Shown here one piece after another: positions 1-10,739 of a stretch of 64,000 nucleotides of DNA. The stretch lies in assembly GCF_001625305.1 (NCBI RefSeq), contig NW_017803909.1:5055417-5119416 (forward strand), read 5' to 3'. The position numbers and the translations under genes are program-made. Under the pieces are notes generated by a model that made no database searches, was not told the origin of the DNA, and saw nothing but the letters and a program-made list of their open reading frames with translations. This DNA is from Branchiostoma belcheri. Taxonomy: Eukaryota; Chordata; Leptocardii; Amphioxiformes; Branchiostomatidae. Position 1 is the stretch's first letter. Each line of letters begins with the position of its first letter.

Positions 1-97
1 CAACTTCCAAACAGACTTAAACAAAAGAACAAGCAAAGAACAATGCAGTGCATTTATTTTGTCATCGTGTATTTTTAACTTACATATCAGAGATTTT

Positions 98-238
98 TAG
101 TAAGGAGACTCTTTTCACACAACCAACCAATTCAGCTGACGTTTCGGTGACCGTCTGTCGCCTTCCTCAGGGCTTGGTTGTGTAAAAAGAGTCTCTTTAC
201 TCAGAGACTTACCAACCTGATGAAACTATTCACTGATG
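98..238 (-). mobile_element. Small inverted-repeat element with hammerhead-like core
   Basis: Inverted arms of about 28 bp (99-127 and 173-201) surround a hammerhead-like core that reads on the minus strand. The unit is flanked by an 11-bp direct repeat, TCAGAGATTTT, at 87-97 and 239-249, which looks like a target-site duplication. A related copy lies at 58045-58245; both share the TTTCATCAGGTTGGTA segment. Likely a non-autonomous or truncated Penelope-type retroelement. It sits upstream of the first recognised IMPACT exon, presumably in an intron. I see no coding exon in 1-468. Confidence 0.6.
138..170 (-). ncRNA. Hammerhead ribozyme-like core (dimer-type stem III)
   Basis: On the minus strand the order is CTGAGGA (conserved CUGANGA box), a stem II pairing GGCGAC with GTCACC with one mismatch, then GAAACGTC. 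GAAA is the second conserved box. The ACGT that follows is self-complementary with no loop, so stem III could form only between two molecules, as known for small hammerheads in Penelope-like elements. GTC would supply the cleavage site. Stem I is poorly paired here, so activity is doubtful. Confidence 0.5.
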
Positions 239-468
239 TCAGAGATTTTGTTTGAAGATTGATACTGTCCAATTTCAAATAAGCCATGGGTCTCTTTTGT
301 CAATGGTGATATGGCTTTTGAAGTTGCTTGCATTGTCATGCTTGTGTTTTTTTAGTCGGCGGGGATAGGACTGTATTGCTTCTCTAGCACAAGCTAGGGT
401 TTGATATAGCATAGTTTGATAGAGGTAATTGTACCAGTATCTGAGAACCTTTTTTGGTTGATCCAAAG

Positions 469-1990
469 ATGAAGAACTCCCACCCATCCACCACGGGGAG
501 CCAATCACAGACAAGAGGAGCACCTTCCAGGCACACCTGGCACCTGTAGTGTCTGTCAGGCAGGTGAGATGGGTAGTCCAAACTTTACAGTAGTTTGATA
601 AACATCATTTCTTCATATTTTTTGAAAGTGTCTTTGAAATGTAAACGCATTGCTGTTTTTAGATTTTTCAAACCATAGACATTTTGTATATGATTTCTAC
701 AGTGTACCAGTTTGGCACTGGAGCTACATTAGTAGTAATAGAAGGTTGCAGATCCGTAGGGTTGCTACATAATTTGTCTGATTTTTGTCAGGTAAAACAG
801 GTACAGGGGAAACTGATGGAGAACAAGAAGATTGCCAATGCCACAAACAACATTCTGGCCTACAGGTAAAGTACTTCTGAGCCCAAACTCCAATACTTCA
901 TTCTGTAAGCTCGTTTTCTCAAGATACCAAAAACTGTATGAGGAATGTTGCTATTCAGTTAGTATATCCCTTGCAATCATGTGATTTTGACTTTTGTACT
1001 TCCAGAATCTATTGTGAAGACAGGAATTCTTTTCTCCAAGATTGTGATGATGACGGAGAGACTGCAGCAGGGGGCCGTATGCTGCACATAATGGAGGTAA
1101 TTACTCTAGTATACTGTTATATTCTTAGTTCAAAATAAAATAATGTGAAATAAAATAAATTTCTTCTTTGAATTGTTCCTGAAAAAAATTAATGATTGGA
1201 TGAGATGACAAAAACTCCTAGGTAACATTCAATTCTTTTTGGCATTTTGAAATGGACAAGATGTATTCAAACCTTGTCTGTGATAGTTTCTGTCTTTATT
1301 TCACAACTGGAATTTACAGATTTATGTATATCACATTGACTGTTCTCTATTTGTAATTCTGCCAGCTCCTGGATGTGAGGAATGTGCTGGTGATTGTGTC
1401 CAGGTGGTACGGAGGAATCCTCCTCGGACCAGACAGGTTCAAACACATCAACAACTGCACCCGCAACATCCTGGACACCTGCGGCTACCTGGAAGCAAAG
1501 GTGAGGATCAGGTGTCTCCATAGACACCTGTATTAGACACCTGTATTATTGTCTTTTTGTATAAGTGAGCAAAGGTAGTTTCGAAATAGCGTGCATAGTC
1601 CAGTGGTTAGTGACCCTGCCTCTGGACTAAGAGGTTGGGAGTTCGAATCCCAGCTGTTCCTCACCCGGCATGCCTGCTACTGGAAAGGGGAGCAGTCCTT
1701 AGGACAGGTCATTAAGCCGAGGTCCACTGTTCGTTGTGCTTGTCGAAAAGAGCTAGGCGAATTTCCCCAGTACAATGAACCTGTAAATACGTATGCTGTA
1801 CATAACGTACTCTGTCTTCTCTGTTACGACCAGTGGGAGATTAGCTCTTCAGTGAGCTGAAATTGGTTCGAGATCACTTTCCTTTTATTTGATGATATCT
1901 GTCCATTGACACACATTTTCCTCTTTGTTTTCTTTCCAGGATGACAGTGCCTCAAAGGGAAAAAAGACAAAGTCAAAGAAGAGTAAATGA
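469..1990 (+). CDS. IMPACT: IMPACT homologue (UPF0029/YIH1 domain), 3' exons
   Basis: Five exons are visible: 469-563, 792-865, 1006-1096, 1366-1500 and 1940-1990 (TGA at 1988-1990). Phases join cleanly. The protein reads ..DEELPPIHHGEPITDKRS, FQAHLAPVVSVRQ, VKQVQGKLMENKKIANATNN, then IYCEDRNSFLQDCDDDGETA, RWYGGILLGPDRFKHINNC and a lysine-rich tail. These are the hallmark blocks of IMPACT/Yih1, the regulator that competes with Gcn2 for Gcn1 and so restrains eIF2alpha phosphorylation under amino-acid stress. Only the C-terminal UPF0029 domain is present; the N-terminal RWD domain that binds GCN1 must be encoded upstream of base 1. The first exon is placed after the AG at 467-468 because the frame has a stop at 459-461. 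The intron between the last two exons holds a tRNA-derived SINE. Identification is firm; the exon 1 boundary is moderately sure. Confidence 0.9.
1588..1862 (+). mobile_element. tRNA-derived SINE (family 1)
   Basis: The segment opens with a tRNA-like head: an A-box-like TAGTCCAGTGGTTAG near 1598 and a B-box-like GGAGTTCGAATCCC near 1638-1651. An unrelated body of about 200 bp follows, containing TTAAGCCGAGGTCC. The head lacks an intact acceptor-stem partner, so this is a SINE rather than a tRNA gene. It lies in the last IMPACT intron, in the sense orientation. Confidence 0.65.
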
Positions 1991-2835
1991 CAGGATTTAA
2001 ACAACTTGAGTGCCATTATAAAGAATAATTTTCTGAAACATCTGAAATTGCATCTTGTTGCAGGGATAAAGGAAGTTCCTAAAATCTTGGGGACAGAATT
2101 GATGAAAAAAAGTCATACAGCTTTTATGCGAAGAAAGGAATATTGTAAATGTGGAATAATTTTCATACTTGTCTTACATGTTTCATGAGGTGGATGATAC
2201 CAACAGTGCCTGTATACCTTTATTATTAGATAGAATGAACCAGTCATATGGCAATTTCACTTTATGTCTTATTCTGTCTTGTTCCTAGAGACAGAAAAGG
2301 TATCGTAAATGGACGAGTGCAATTTCATATGAAGCATTATTAACAATATGTATGATGCTAATAATATTTATAGTATCAGAAGACAATACATCAATGTAAT
2401 TTTTTACAGTAAATTTCTAGGAAATGAAATAAAATACTGCCAAATGATAAATAATAATATCACCTTACTTTGCATTATTATGGCAAGAACAGGTTGTGTA
2501 CACACAGTAAGGCTGATATACAGAGCAACAAACACCATCATTTCAAACAGTGTGCTAACCATTCATAACATTTACAAGAGAACAAGTTTCACAGCATCAT
2601 ATCATCTAATATCCTTCATACATCTATCATACATGTAGCTCAGTAGAAGTTAAAACTTAATTACATGTAAGTCTATGAATAAATACAATATCCATACATT
2701 TAACACACAGATCAAAGTTCACCATTAGATAACACCAAAGTCAATGTTGTAAAGCATATGATGACCAAGATCCAGTAAGATTTAAGTACATAATGTTACA
2801 TGTATCAGGTGAATGCAACACCTAACACTGCAATG
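1991..2835 (+). other. IMPACT 3' untranslated region and spacer
   Basis: AT-rich sequence downstream of the IMPACT stop with no coding evidence. Candidate poly(A) signals (AATAAA) occur near 2427 and at 2678-2683, so the 3' UTR could extend to about 2.7 kb. The convergent RGK gene ends at 3143. Confidence 0.4.
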
Positions 2836-3110
2836 TAGAAAGGTAACATTTGCAAAGCAAATGCATAATGTTTCCTTTAGCATATGGTCTGCTCTGTTAA
2901 TTCTTACTCAAACACATTCATATATATGGTCAGACAGGAGTCTGAATCCCTCCTGCTGTAAAATTGCAAGATGATGTAACCCAACACTAGTTACCATGGT
3001 GACAGACGTCTGGTTTGGGTCACTGAACTTATTTGTTTGGAGAAGAAGAAGAGGAAACAGAGCAAAAACGAATATGTTTTCCTTCAGTAAACATAAATTA
3101 CTTGATGGCA
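2836..3110 (+). repeat. Dispersed ~260-bp repeat, copy 1 of 5
   Basis: Begins AGAAAGGTAACATTTGCAAAG and includes GTTACCATGGTGACAGACGT and a purine run near its end. Related copies lie at 4585-4825, 6507-6663 (partial), 42470-42640 (partial) and 56774-57030, all in the same orientation. No coding capacity. The family is unidentified. Confidence 0.7.
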
Positions 3111-3142
3111 TGTGTTGTTGTGATGTTACTGTGATTGTGTAA

Positions 3143-6100
3143 CTACAAAACAGACAAGTCACCACACGACTTGGCCTTCAGTTTGGCCATTCTGTCCTGA
3201 ACTGGCAAGAACTGGTCGACAAAGTTCTGCAGCTTCTTTTTGTACCGTCCGTGGCTGTCCCCTGCTGCGCATGCGGCGACGGGTGGCGGCTTGTCTGCCG
3301 AGAGTCCCCTCCCGCGCAGGCGCAGCTGACGGACCACACCCTCAAAGAGTAGGTCCACGTTCAGGTCGTACATGGCTGACGTTTCTATGAACTTACAGTC
3401 CAGGACCAAAGCGCAGGATACGGCCTCTAAAAACATGGAGACACAAGAAATATAACATTTGACTGGTTCACGCAATAGCAATTATTGTATTGTCATAGAA
3501 CATAACACCTTTTACATGAAAGTTCATCTGTGTTGGTACATGTAGTTACATTGTACATGTATATGTTTAAATTTAAAACTTTTGATCCAACACAATAAAG
3601 TTCTCTCACCTAGAGCTTCCTACCAGTCACTCTGGTCTTCCTCAGTAGTCTACCAGATACCTTTGACCCAGTGTTGAAGTCACACTTAAAAAAAGCCAGG
3701 TGGGTTAGTCCACTGAGGAAGACCAGAGTGACTGGTCGAAAGCTCTAGGTGAGAGAACTTCATTGTGCTGGATCAAAAGTTTAAATTTAACCATAACACC
3801 TTTTGTTCCGTAGCATTGTGCTGCCACTTGCTTTTGCCTTGAAACGGCACGATATCCTTTGTATATTGGGTTGCCTTGAGATGGCAACGTATGCCACGTT
3901 TGTAGCTTATAGAAGATCAATTATTAATCTAAAAGTCTATAGATCACCATAAATCTTTTATAAAGACGGATTGCAAAGAGGCTTAAGCTTATAAAAGACG
4001 TGTGTACTTCCACTATTAGGACCATACAATGCATGTGTGGTTTGTAAATACTCTGAGTATTTCATAGAAAAACAAAGGTTGAAAAGTAAGCTTACCTTTC
4101 GGGCACACCTGCCTGCACCTGACCAGGTCGCTCTTGTTGGCCACCAGGATGACAGGTGTTCCACATGCCCGGCGTCTCTGCCGCAGGGAGGCGCACGTGT
4201 TCAGGGCCTCGTTAAAACTTGCCCTGTCCGTGCACGAGTAGACCACCACGAAGGCGTTTCCGACGTCCAGGTAAGTGTGGTCGACATCCTCACGGAGATC
4301 CTTTGATGGGAAAAACAACAACTCGTTGTGATCTTTTTTTTATTAAAACGGCAAAAACATAAATACATACAAGATGACGCCGCACTCAAATTCCATAGAA
4401 CTTTATATATAAATATTAATGGCGCCATCTACGCAGAATGATTAAACAAGTTGTGCGATGATCTTTCAATGGAGGATTTGGATAATAGGCTGAATTCAAG
4501 TTGACCCTGGCGTTCACCTATCTCTACTGTAATAGATATGTACGTCAAACCCATTATTTTCATGGAGGAAAACGACAAATAATCAGAAACGCAACATTTG
4601 GAAAGCAAATGTTTACGTATACCTTCGCATATGGTTCATTCTTACTCAAACACATTCATATATACGGTGACAGGAGTCTAAATCCCTCCTGCTATAAAAT
4701 TGCAACACGATGTCACCCAACACAGTTACCATGGTGACAGACGTCTGGTTCAGGTCATTGACATTATTTGTTTGGAGAAGAAGAGGAGAAGGAAACAGAG
4801 CAAAAAAAACGTTCTCAAACGAGGAATACGTAACTACCTTGGCAGACATGTCCAGAATCCAAAGCTTGGTCTTCTCTCCGCCGACCTTCAGTTCTCGCTC
4901 ATACACTGTGCCTAAGTGATGCTCTGTAACATTTAACGAAGCAGAAAAGTCTTGCTCACATTTTTCTTTAAAAAGAATCCGTGATTAATTATCCTACACA
5001 ATAAAGGAATGCCTGTACTACCCAACGCCAAAGAAGTATTGAAGAGACAGAGGTGGAATTTTATTACTGAGAGATATATCACTTGACACGTATCAATTGA
5101 TGTCAGATGAATGCCCATCTGTCTAATACATTTACGCACAATTGAACACTTCATATAGCATTTCTGTATTGTATAAAGGTATGCTTCATGCATACTATAT
5201 GCTTGCTGGGAACGGTTCACTACCGATATGACCCAATTCCATGGCATATAACACAAGTTCTATCACTTTCTCCAATGATTTATTTGGAGATACTTCATCT
5301 AATAGTTTATGTTCTTATGCACGACTCTTATTTTTCATGTTTATCATCATTTAACATCTCGGGTGGTCCTTTTTTTTATTAATTCCAACATTTCATGACT
5401 AGACATTGTGACGGAACACTCGAGTTTTCAACTTATTTTATGCCGCCACCAACGCAGAGGGCAAATACAGGGTAGAACAATACTCATTTTAACTTGATTT
5501 AAGTGAGGAAAGTCGTGTTAAGTGCCTATTCCGAGGGCACAAGATCGGTGGCATGTCAGGACTCGAACCCGGGACCTCTTGGTTCCGAGTCCAGCTCTCT
5601 ATCATTACGCCTCACAACCCCACCGTGGTCCTTTGAGTAGAGAAGCAAAACAAACAACTTCCCAAACCACAAAGCGGAAAAGCAAAATTTCCTCTAAATC
5701 TAATTATTACTAGTAATCTCTATAATCATCCTCCTTCACCATAAGCGCCATCACTGTTTGCCTATGTTTTGTTATCCATGCCTTTAAAAGGTCAGCATCT
5801 CGCCTATACGTATTACTAGTAATCTTCGACGTAAAGTCGTAACTAAACGTAAGCTCTAGACGCACACACCAAAGCTACGGGATTATCTAGGCTCAGACTT
5901 GTCGGGTCTATCGGTGTCATATGACCTTGACTGGCTTTTTCTGGTACGTATTTTGCTCAAGATTTTTGAAAGCGTCCTCCAACTATTAGTGGCTTCTGAA
6001 AACAGGCTTACCCCATAATCCTGCAGTGCACTGAAATGACCAGAGCCAAATTGGGAACCTCTCTCGAGACAAGAGTCACTACTTTATTAGTCATCATGGA

Positions 6101-9100
6101 ACAGCACCACTAGGGCCCCGCTCTTCTCACTCATACCATCTACGCACATCAAGTTCAAGAACTCGCCAGGAACAGAGAAGAGGTGCTCCCATTTTCGGAT
6201 CGTGTGTACGGAAGGACTACTTCTATATACGGGATGGAGGATGAGAGGATTTCTACTGTTTGAAGAACCTCATCCCATGTACTTTGTGACTGCGTCAAGA
6301 CCCTTTGGTACAAAGCTCCTCGGTAATTAGTTATACATGAAGCAGACGAATTGACGTCAGCTTTGATCTACTGCACTCATGTAATTATAGTTTAGATCCT
6401 GTCACGTACGTCATGGAAAGTCACGGCACTGTGGATGTTAGATTTCAGTGGACGAGCTTTGAGATGTTACACCTATGTAGAAAACACCTGCTTTACAACC
6501 AACTAGAAAGGTAACATTTGCAAAGGAAATACATAATGTTTACCTTCGCATATGGTCAGACAGGAATCTAAATCACTCCTGCTATAAAATTGCAACATGA
6601 TGTAACCCAACACTAGTTACCATTGTGACAGACGTCTGGTTCAGGTCATTGACCTTATTGGTTCCAAGTGTGTCACTTCAAGTACTTACTTACTTACTTG
6701 TCACTTCAAGTGAATGATCGAAATCCAAATACAACTTGCGTGTCGCCTCAGACACGTATTAGATCAATGAAAATTGTCAGAATTGAAACTGCGAGTTGCA
6801 TGTTGTTTTCCTGTGTCCAGTGTTGTGTTACTAATCACAGTGAGACCACAGTGGACTCCGCCATTTTGTCTTCCCACAAATGACCTACAGTTCAGCACCA
6901 AGGCCAAGGACACATGTTGGCAGTGCAAAACATCGCGAAGGAATATAAACAATAACAGTGATTCAATCCTTGACAGAACTTTCTTACTACTTTAGCCTAG
7001 TGCCGTTCTCAGCGCCCATCACAAGTCACGGCACTTTGGATGTTGACGAGCTTCGAGATGTTACAACCAAGTAGAAAACAGCAACCGACAGATGTGTCAA
7101 TTCAAGTCAACAAATGTCGCCTCAGACACGTATTAGATCAAGCTAAGTTGCAAGAGTTGAAACTGCGAGTTACATATGTTGTCTCCCTGTGTCCAGTGTT
7201 GTGTTACTAATCACAGTGAGCCAACAGTGGACTCCGCCATTTTGTTCTCCCACAAATGACCTACAGTTCAGCACCAAGGACAAGGACATATGTCGGCAGT
7301 GCAAAACATCGCGAACGAATATAGACAATAACAGTGATTCAATCCTCGACAGAACTTTCTAACTACTTTAGCCTACTACCGTTCTCAGCGCCCAACACAA
7401 GTCACGGCACTGTGGATGTGGACGATCTTTGAGATGTTACAACCAAGTAGAAAACAACAACCGACAGATGTGTCAATTCAAGTCAACAAATGTCGCCTCA
7501 GACACGTATAGTAGATCAAGGTAAGTTGTCAGAATTGAAACGGCAAGTTGTCTGTTGTCTCCCTGTGTCCAGTGTGTTGTTACTAATCACAGTGAGTCCA
7601 CGGTGATCTCCGCCATTTTGCTTTCCCACAAATGACCTACAGTTCAGCACCAAGGACAAGGACAGCAGTGCAAAACATCGCGAAAGAATATAAACAATAA
7701 CAGTGATTCAATCCTTGACAGAACTTTCTAACCACTTCAGCCTAACATCCTCTAGCGGCTCACCAGAGGAAATCCCTAAAATTGTGTTGATCACACCCCA
7801 GATCATGACATAATCCTGTAACTGTTAACGTTAATTTGACTGTCAACAGTTACCTAGTTTGAGTTGTTGGCTGCCCTTACCCCCTGGACAAGGTTTGTCT
7901 CAAGACATTCGTGCCTAAATAGCGCGCCCAGTATTTTTGTGACCCTCATTTTTGCTGGGATATCAACGTTTGTTTTTAAATGCCTTTCGTCCTTTGTGAC
8001 AGATCGTGGTGATAACAGGCCATTCTCGCTCAATCCGTAAACATTGAGAATGTTATTCATGTTTCATTTTTGGCTCCATGCATGCTTTATTCTTGCAATT
8101 GATTCAAATTCCCAGTAATGGTACCGTGCATACTTCCTGAGATAAGGACTACTTGACATTCCACCAAGTGTTCTGTAGAAGAACATTCGTGTGAACCAAG
8201 ACCGCCTATATGGTGTAACTTATCTATTACTTCCGTGACCGGGGTTTCCAATCATGCAGAGGGTGTGGTAAAATTACGCGTGTACGTAGCTTGCTGAGAG
8301 AAATTAATTTTGCGCAAGAAAATTGAACCCAAAGTTGGTACAAATAATATCCTACTATTGGCACCATGAGCACATAGAGTATGCGGCCATCGTTTCTTTG
8401 CTATCAAACTATTAAAGAAAACATCAACAAAAGGCTTCGCAAATAGGTTATAACATTTGTCCACAGTATTTGTCCACATAGAACCCTTTACAACATGAAT
8501 TTGCCATTACCTATACACCATATAATATCCAACTATTGGCACAATGTCATGAGTACACGGATCGTTTCTTTGCTATAAAACTGTTAAAGAAACCATCAAC
8601 AAAACCTTTGCAAACAGGTTATAACACTTGTCCACAGTCTATATAGATAGACATACAAAGCTCCCCACGGTTGCCGTGCAAGGACACGACGACCTATGTC
8701 CCGTCCATTCGACCTGACACGTCAAACAACGCCTTGTTGTAAACTGGGCAGCTACATCGCGAACGTTGATATTTGGAACTGTTTTGTTCTCCATTTATTC
8801 CAAGGCCCGTCAGGCTCTAACAAAAGCGAGTAATCAGTAGATGATATATGTGTGAAATCCATGCCTGAGGGTAAATATTAAAACCAGGTACCGGTGTGCT
8901 GAGTGCTCGTACCATGCAAACAGGTAGATTAAAGTTGGGGCAAAAAAAGGGGATCATTTCAAAAGTCAAAACTATTCAGTAATGAGGGTTGAACAAAGTC
9001 TAGTTGCATCACGGCATTGTTTGTTTCTTTGTTGTAAGAACCAAAAGTATAGTTGTAGATAGAAGATGTGAACAATGTGAACAATGTGACTGATGTTGAT

Positions 9101-10669
9101 CCGTATTGAATTTATCTGTATTATGTATTGTATTTTCAGATATACAGAAACTTTCTGAGTGGCACGGTATCCGGAGTATCACATATTTCACGTGCGATTC
9201 ATATTTAGTAAAAAAAGGCTACATCGTGATATCTTATGTTCATCACACAGTATTGTATGTACCTCCCATCCGGTCCGGGTCGGCGTAAGGATCCTCAAAT
9301 GCCGAGTCGTCGTCTTCTCCAGCCTGCAGGTCTAGATCTGCAGCAGGGTTGACGTACGCCAGCCGCCCCATGCCCATGAACTGGTGCACCAACTCCGTCT
9401 TCCCCACGTTCTCAGCCCCCATCACAACCACGCGATATCCGGCCGACTGTTGATCATAGCAATTAACGGTTCATTACGAGCTAAAAAATACATCAGTCGC
9501 CATGGTATCCTACATAGAATCAAGACTAATGCGTTTATTTGTAATCAGCATTGCACTCGACATGATTGTATAAAAGCCTTTACTGTCCATTCAAAAATTG
9601 TTCGCTTACAGAGAAAACGACTTAGTCTTTGTGTGTAGCAATGACTCTTAGCAAGTGGAGCGCATCGACCATTATTAGATGATATTGTGTAAGCTATCGG
9701 GTAGCCATTGTGGTTCTCAAACAACATTGGACATTGCTCGGTAATCTATTTCCCGCAGTAATATTTTCCCATTTTTGCTCGTTTTAAACGTTTTTTAAAG
9801 GAACAGAAACGCATCAAAGATCAGTTTGCCTTCATAATTCTAAGACAACATCAATGCTATGATCTTACATAGCAATAACATCAATTGTATCTATACAAGA
9901 ACGTTGACAAACATACCTGAGTTTGCTGGCTCGCTTGTCCTTTTGTACTCTCACATCTAGGTGATGGAAGACCTTCATTCTCTTCATCTTCGTCTAGAGC
10001 ACCGTAACAAACATTGTCGAAACCGTTCGCTGTGTTTCTCTCAGTTTCATCAAACCCCACGTAGCAAATATTGTCGAACCCCGCTAGCTTTTCACGGCTC
10101 AGTTCTCCCCCTAGTCCCACAAGATTACCGAGAGAGCGGGAAAGCCATCGAAGTCCCCCGGTGGGTCCGTCCGCTGTAGCTTGCGCCCCGGGCGGATCCT
10201 CTTCGTTTCTTGTGTGGCTTTCGTGCAAGCTGGGATTACTTTCGGTCAGATTACCGAGCGAGCGGGATAGAGAGGAGAGTCTGCCTCGCACGGCCTTCTG
10301 TACGTTCTTGCGGTATCTGTGGGTCCGTCCTGTGCCCAGTCCGGAATCTCTTTCGGTCTCACTGTCCGCTTCTTCTAAGGTCACAGACGGAGTCGTACCT
10401 GTAGCCCCGATGGAAGTCAGTGATGACATCGACTTGGACAGCGCGGAGAGTCTGTAGCGAAGGCCAGTGGGCGTCTGCTCGGGCGGAGTCCCGCCAACGC
10501 CCGAAGGATTTCTCTCATTTTCCCCTCCTTCATCAGACCGAGCGTTAAACCGACCTTTGAGACGAGTCAATGATTCAGAAAAAGCCTTGAGTTTTCTGAA
10601 CCGCAAGCGGCGTTTGCACCCCCCGGAGCCGGGTCCCCTGCCGCCCGGTCGCCCCGACTCCAGCGTCAT
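3143..10669 (-). CDS. RGK-family small GTPase (Rad/Gem/Rem-like), extended N-terminus
   Basis: Five coding exons on the minus strand: 10669-9917, 9446-9263, 4923-4838, 4300-4096 and 3426-3143, giving 503 residues. The start at 10669 (MTLES) is preferred over the in-frame ATG at 10735 because vertebrate Rad and Gem also begin MTL. The G domain starts near residue 255: P-loop GAENVGKT (261-268), a degenerate G3 region ILDMSAK in place of DxxG, NKSD (396-399) and ETSA (424-427). The C-terminus is LKAKSCGDLSVL without a CaaX box. The odd G3 and this C-terminal motif are RGK signatures; the family inhibits voltage-gated calcium channels and remodels the cytoskeleton. The 251-residue N-terminus is much longer than in vertebrate members (about 300 residues in total). 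It has four serine-rich repeats (such as LSSLSRSLGNL) and two FDNxCY motifs (198-203, 217-222). The intron at 4924-9262 holds repeats. Confidence 0.9.
3515..3790 (+). mobile_element. Mirror-arm retroposed element with hammerhead-like cores, copy 1
   Basis: Two inverted arms of about 100 bp meet at a short unique centre. The element is flanked by a perfect 13-bp direct repeat, CATAACACCTTTT, at 3501-3513 and 3792-3804. Related copies are at 44829-44985, 56168-56426 and 59190-59408. Each arm carries the sequence CTGAGGAAGACCAGAGTGAC, half of a hammerhead-like fold. It lies in the last RGK intron. The variable 12-13 bp duplications suggest retroposition. Confidence 0.7.
3713..3745 (+). ncRNA. 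Hammerhead ribozyme-like core, GAAAGCTC type
   Basis: CTGAGGA (3713-3719) is followed by a 6-bp stem II pairing GACCAG with CTGGTC around the loop AGTGA, then GAAAGCTC (3738-3745). AGCT is a self-complementary, loop-less stem III, which would need a dimer, and CTC is a permitted NUH cleavage triplet. Flanking stem I is only partly paired in this copy. The opposite arm (minus strand, about 3610-3640) has the same layout, but its GAAA box is mutated to GGAA. Confidence 0.5.
4585..4825 (+). repeat. Dispersed ~260-bp repeat, copy 2 of 5
   Basis: Same family and orientation as 2836-3110. It lies in the RGK intron and ends only about 12 bp from the splice donor of the 4838-4923 exon. Confidence 0.65.
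5389..5623 (-). mobile_element. tRNA-derived SINE (family 2), copy 1
   Basis: Read on the minus strand it starts with a tRNA-like head containing GGCGTAATGATAGAGAGCTG and a B box GGGTTCGAGTCC. A body follows that is shared with the copy at 43491-43742. Located in the large RGK intron. Confidence 0.65.
6410..7745 (+). repeat. Three-copy tandem array, period about 375 bp
   Basis: The landmark TGTCGCCTCAGACACGTAT starts at 6741, 7115 and 7491, and GTCACGGCAC recurs at about 6420, 7026 and 7401. The first unit is longer because it contains an inserted piece of the dispersed ~260-bp repeat (6507-6663). Units are highly similar, so the expansion is probably recent. Intronic in the RGK gene. Confidence 0.8.
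6507..6663 (+). repeat. Dispersed ~260-bp repeat, copy 3 of 5 (nested, partial)
   Basis: A shortened copy that interrupts the first unit of the 375-bp tandem array. The insertion therefore came after, or missed, the amplification of the other two units. Confidence 0.65.
8338..8638 (+). repeat. Two diverged direct repeats of ~125 bp
   Basis: 8338-8466 and 8515-8638 align over features such as TCGTTTCTTTGCTAT and AGGTTATAACA, followed by TTGTCCACAG. Local duplication inside the RGK intron; no coding signal. Confidence 0.6.
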
Positions 10670-10739
10670 GACTGGAGACCCAGGAAATACACGACAGAAA
10701 AGAACATTTACCGCCGCGGAAAGAATTTCGTGCAATTTC

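Noticed and set aside
1591..1660. Possible tRNA gene
   Set aside because: A and B boxes are present, but the cloverleaf ends do not pair and a shared SINE-like body follows.
3205..4306. Plus-strand frames overlapping the RGK exons
   Set aside because: Shadows of the GTPase coding exons; no independent start, splice or domain support.
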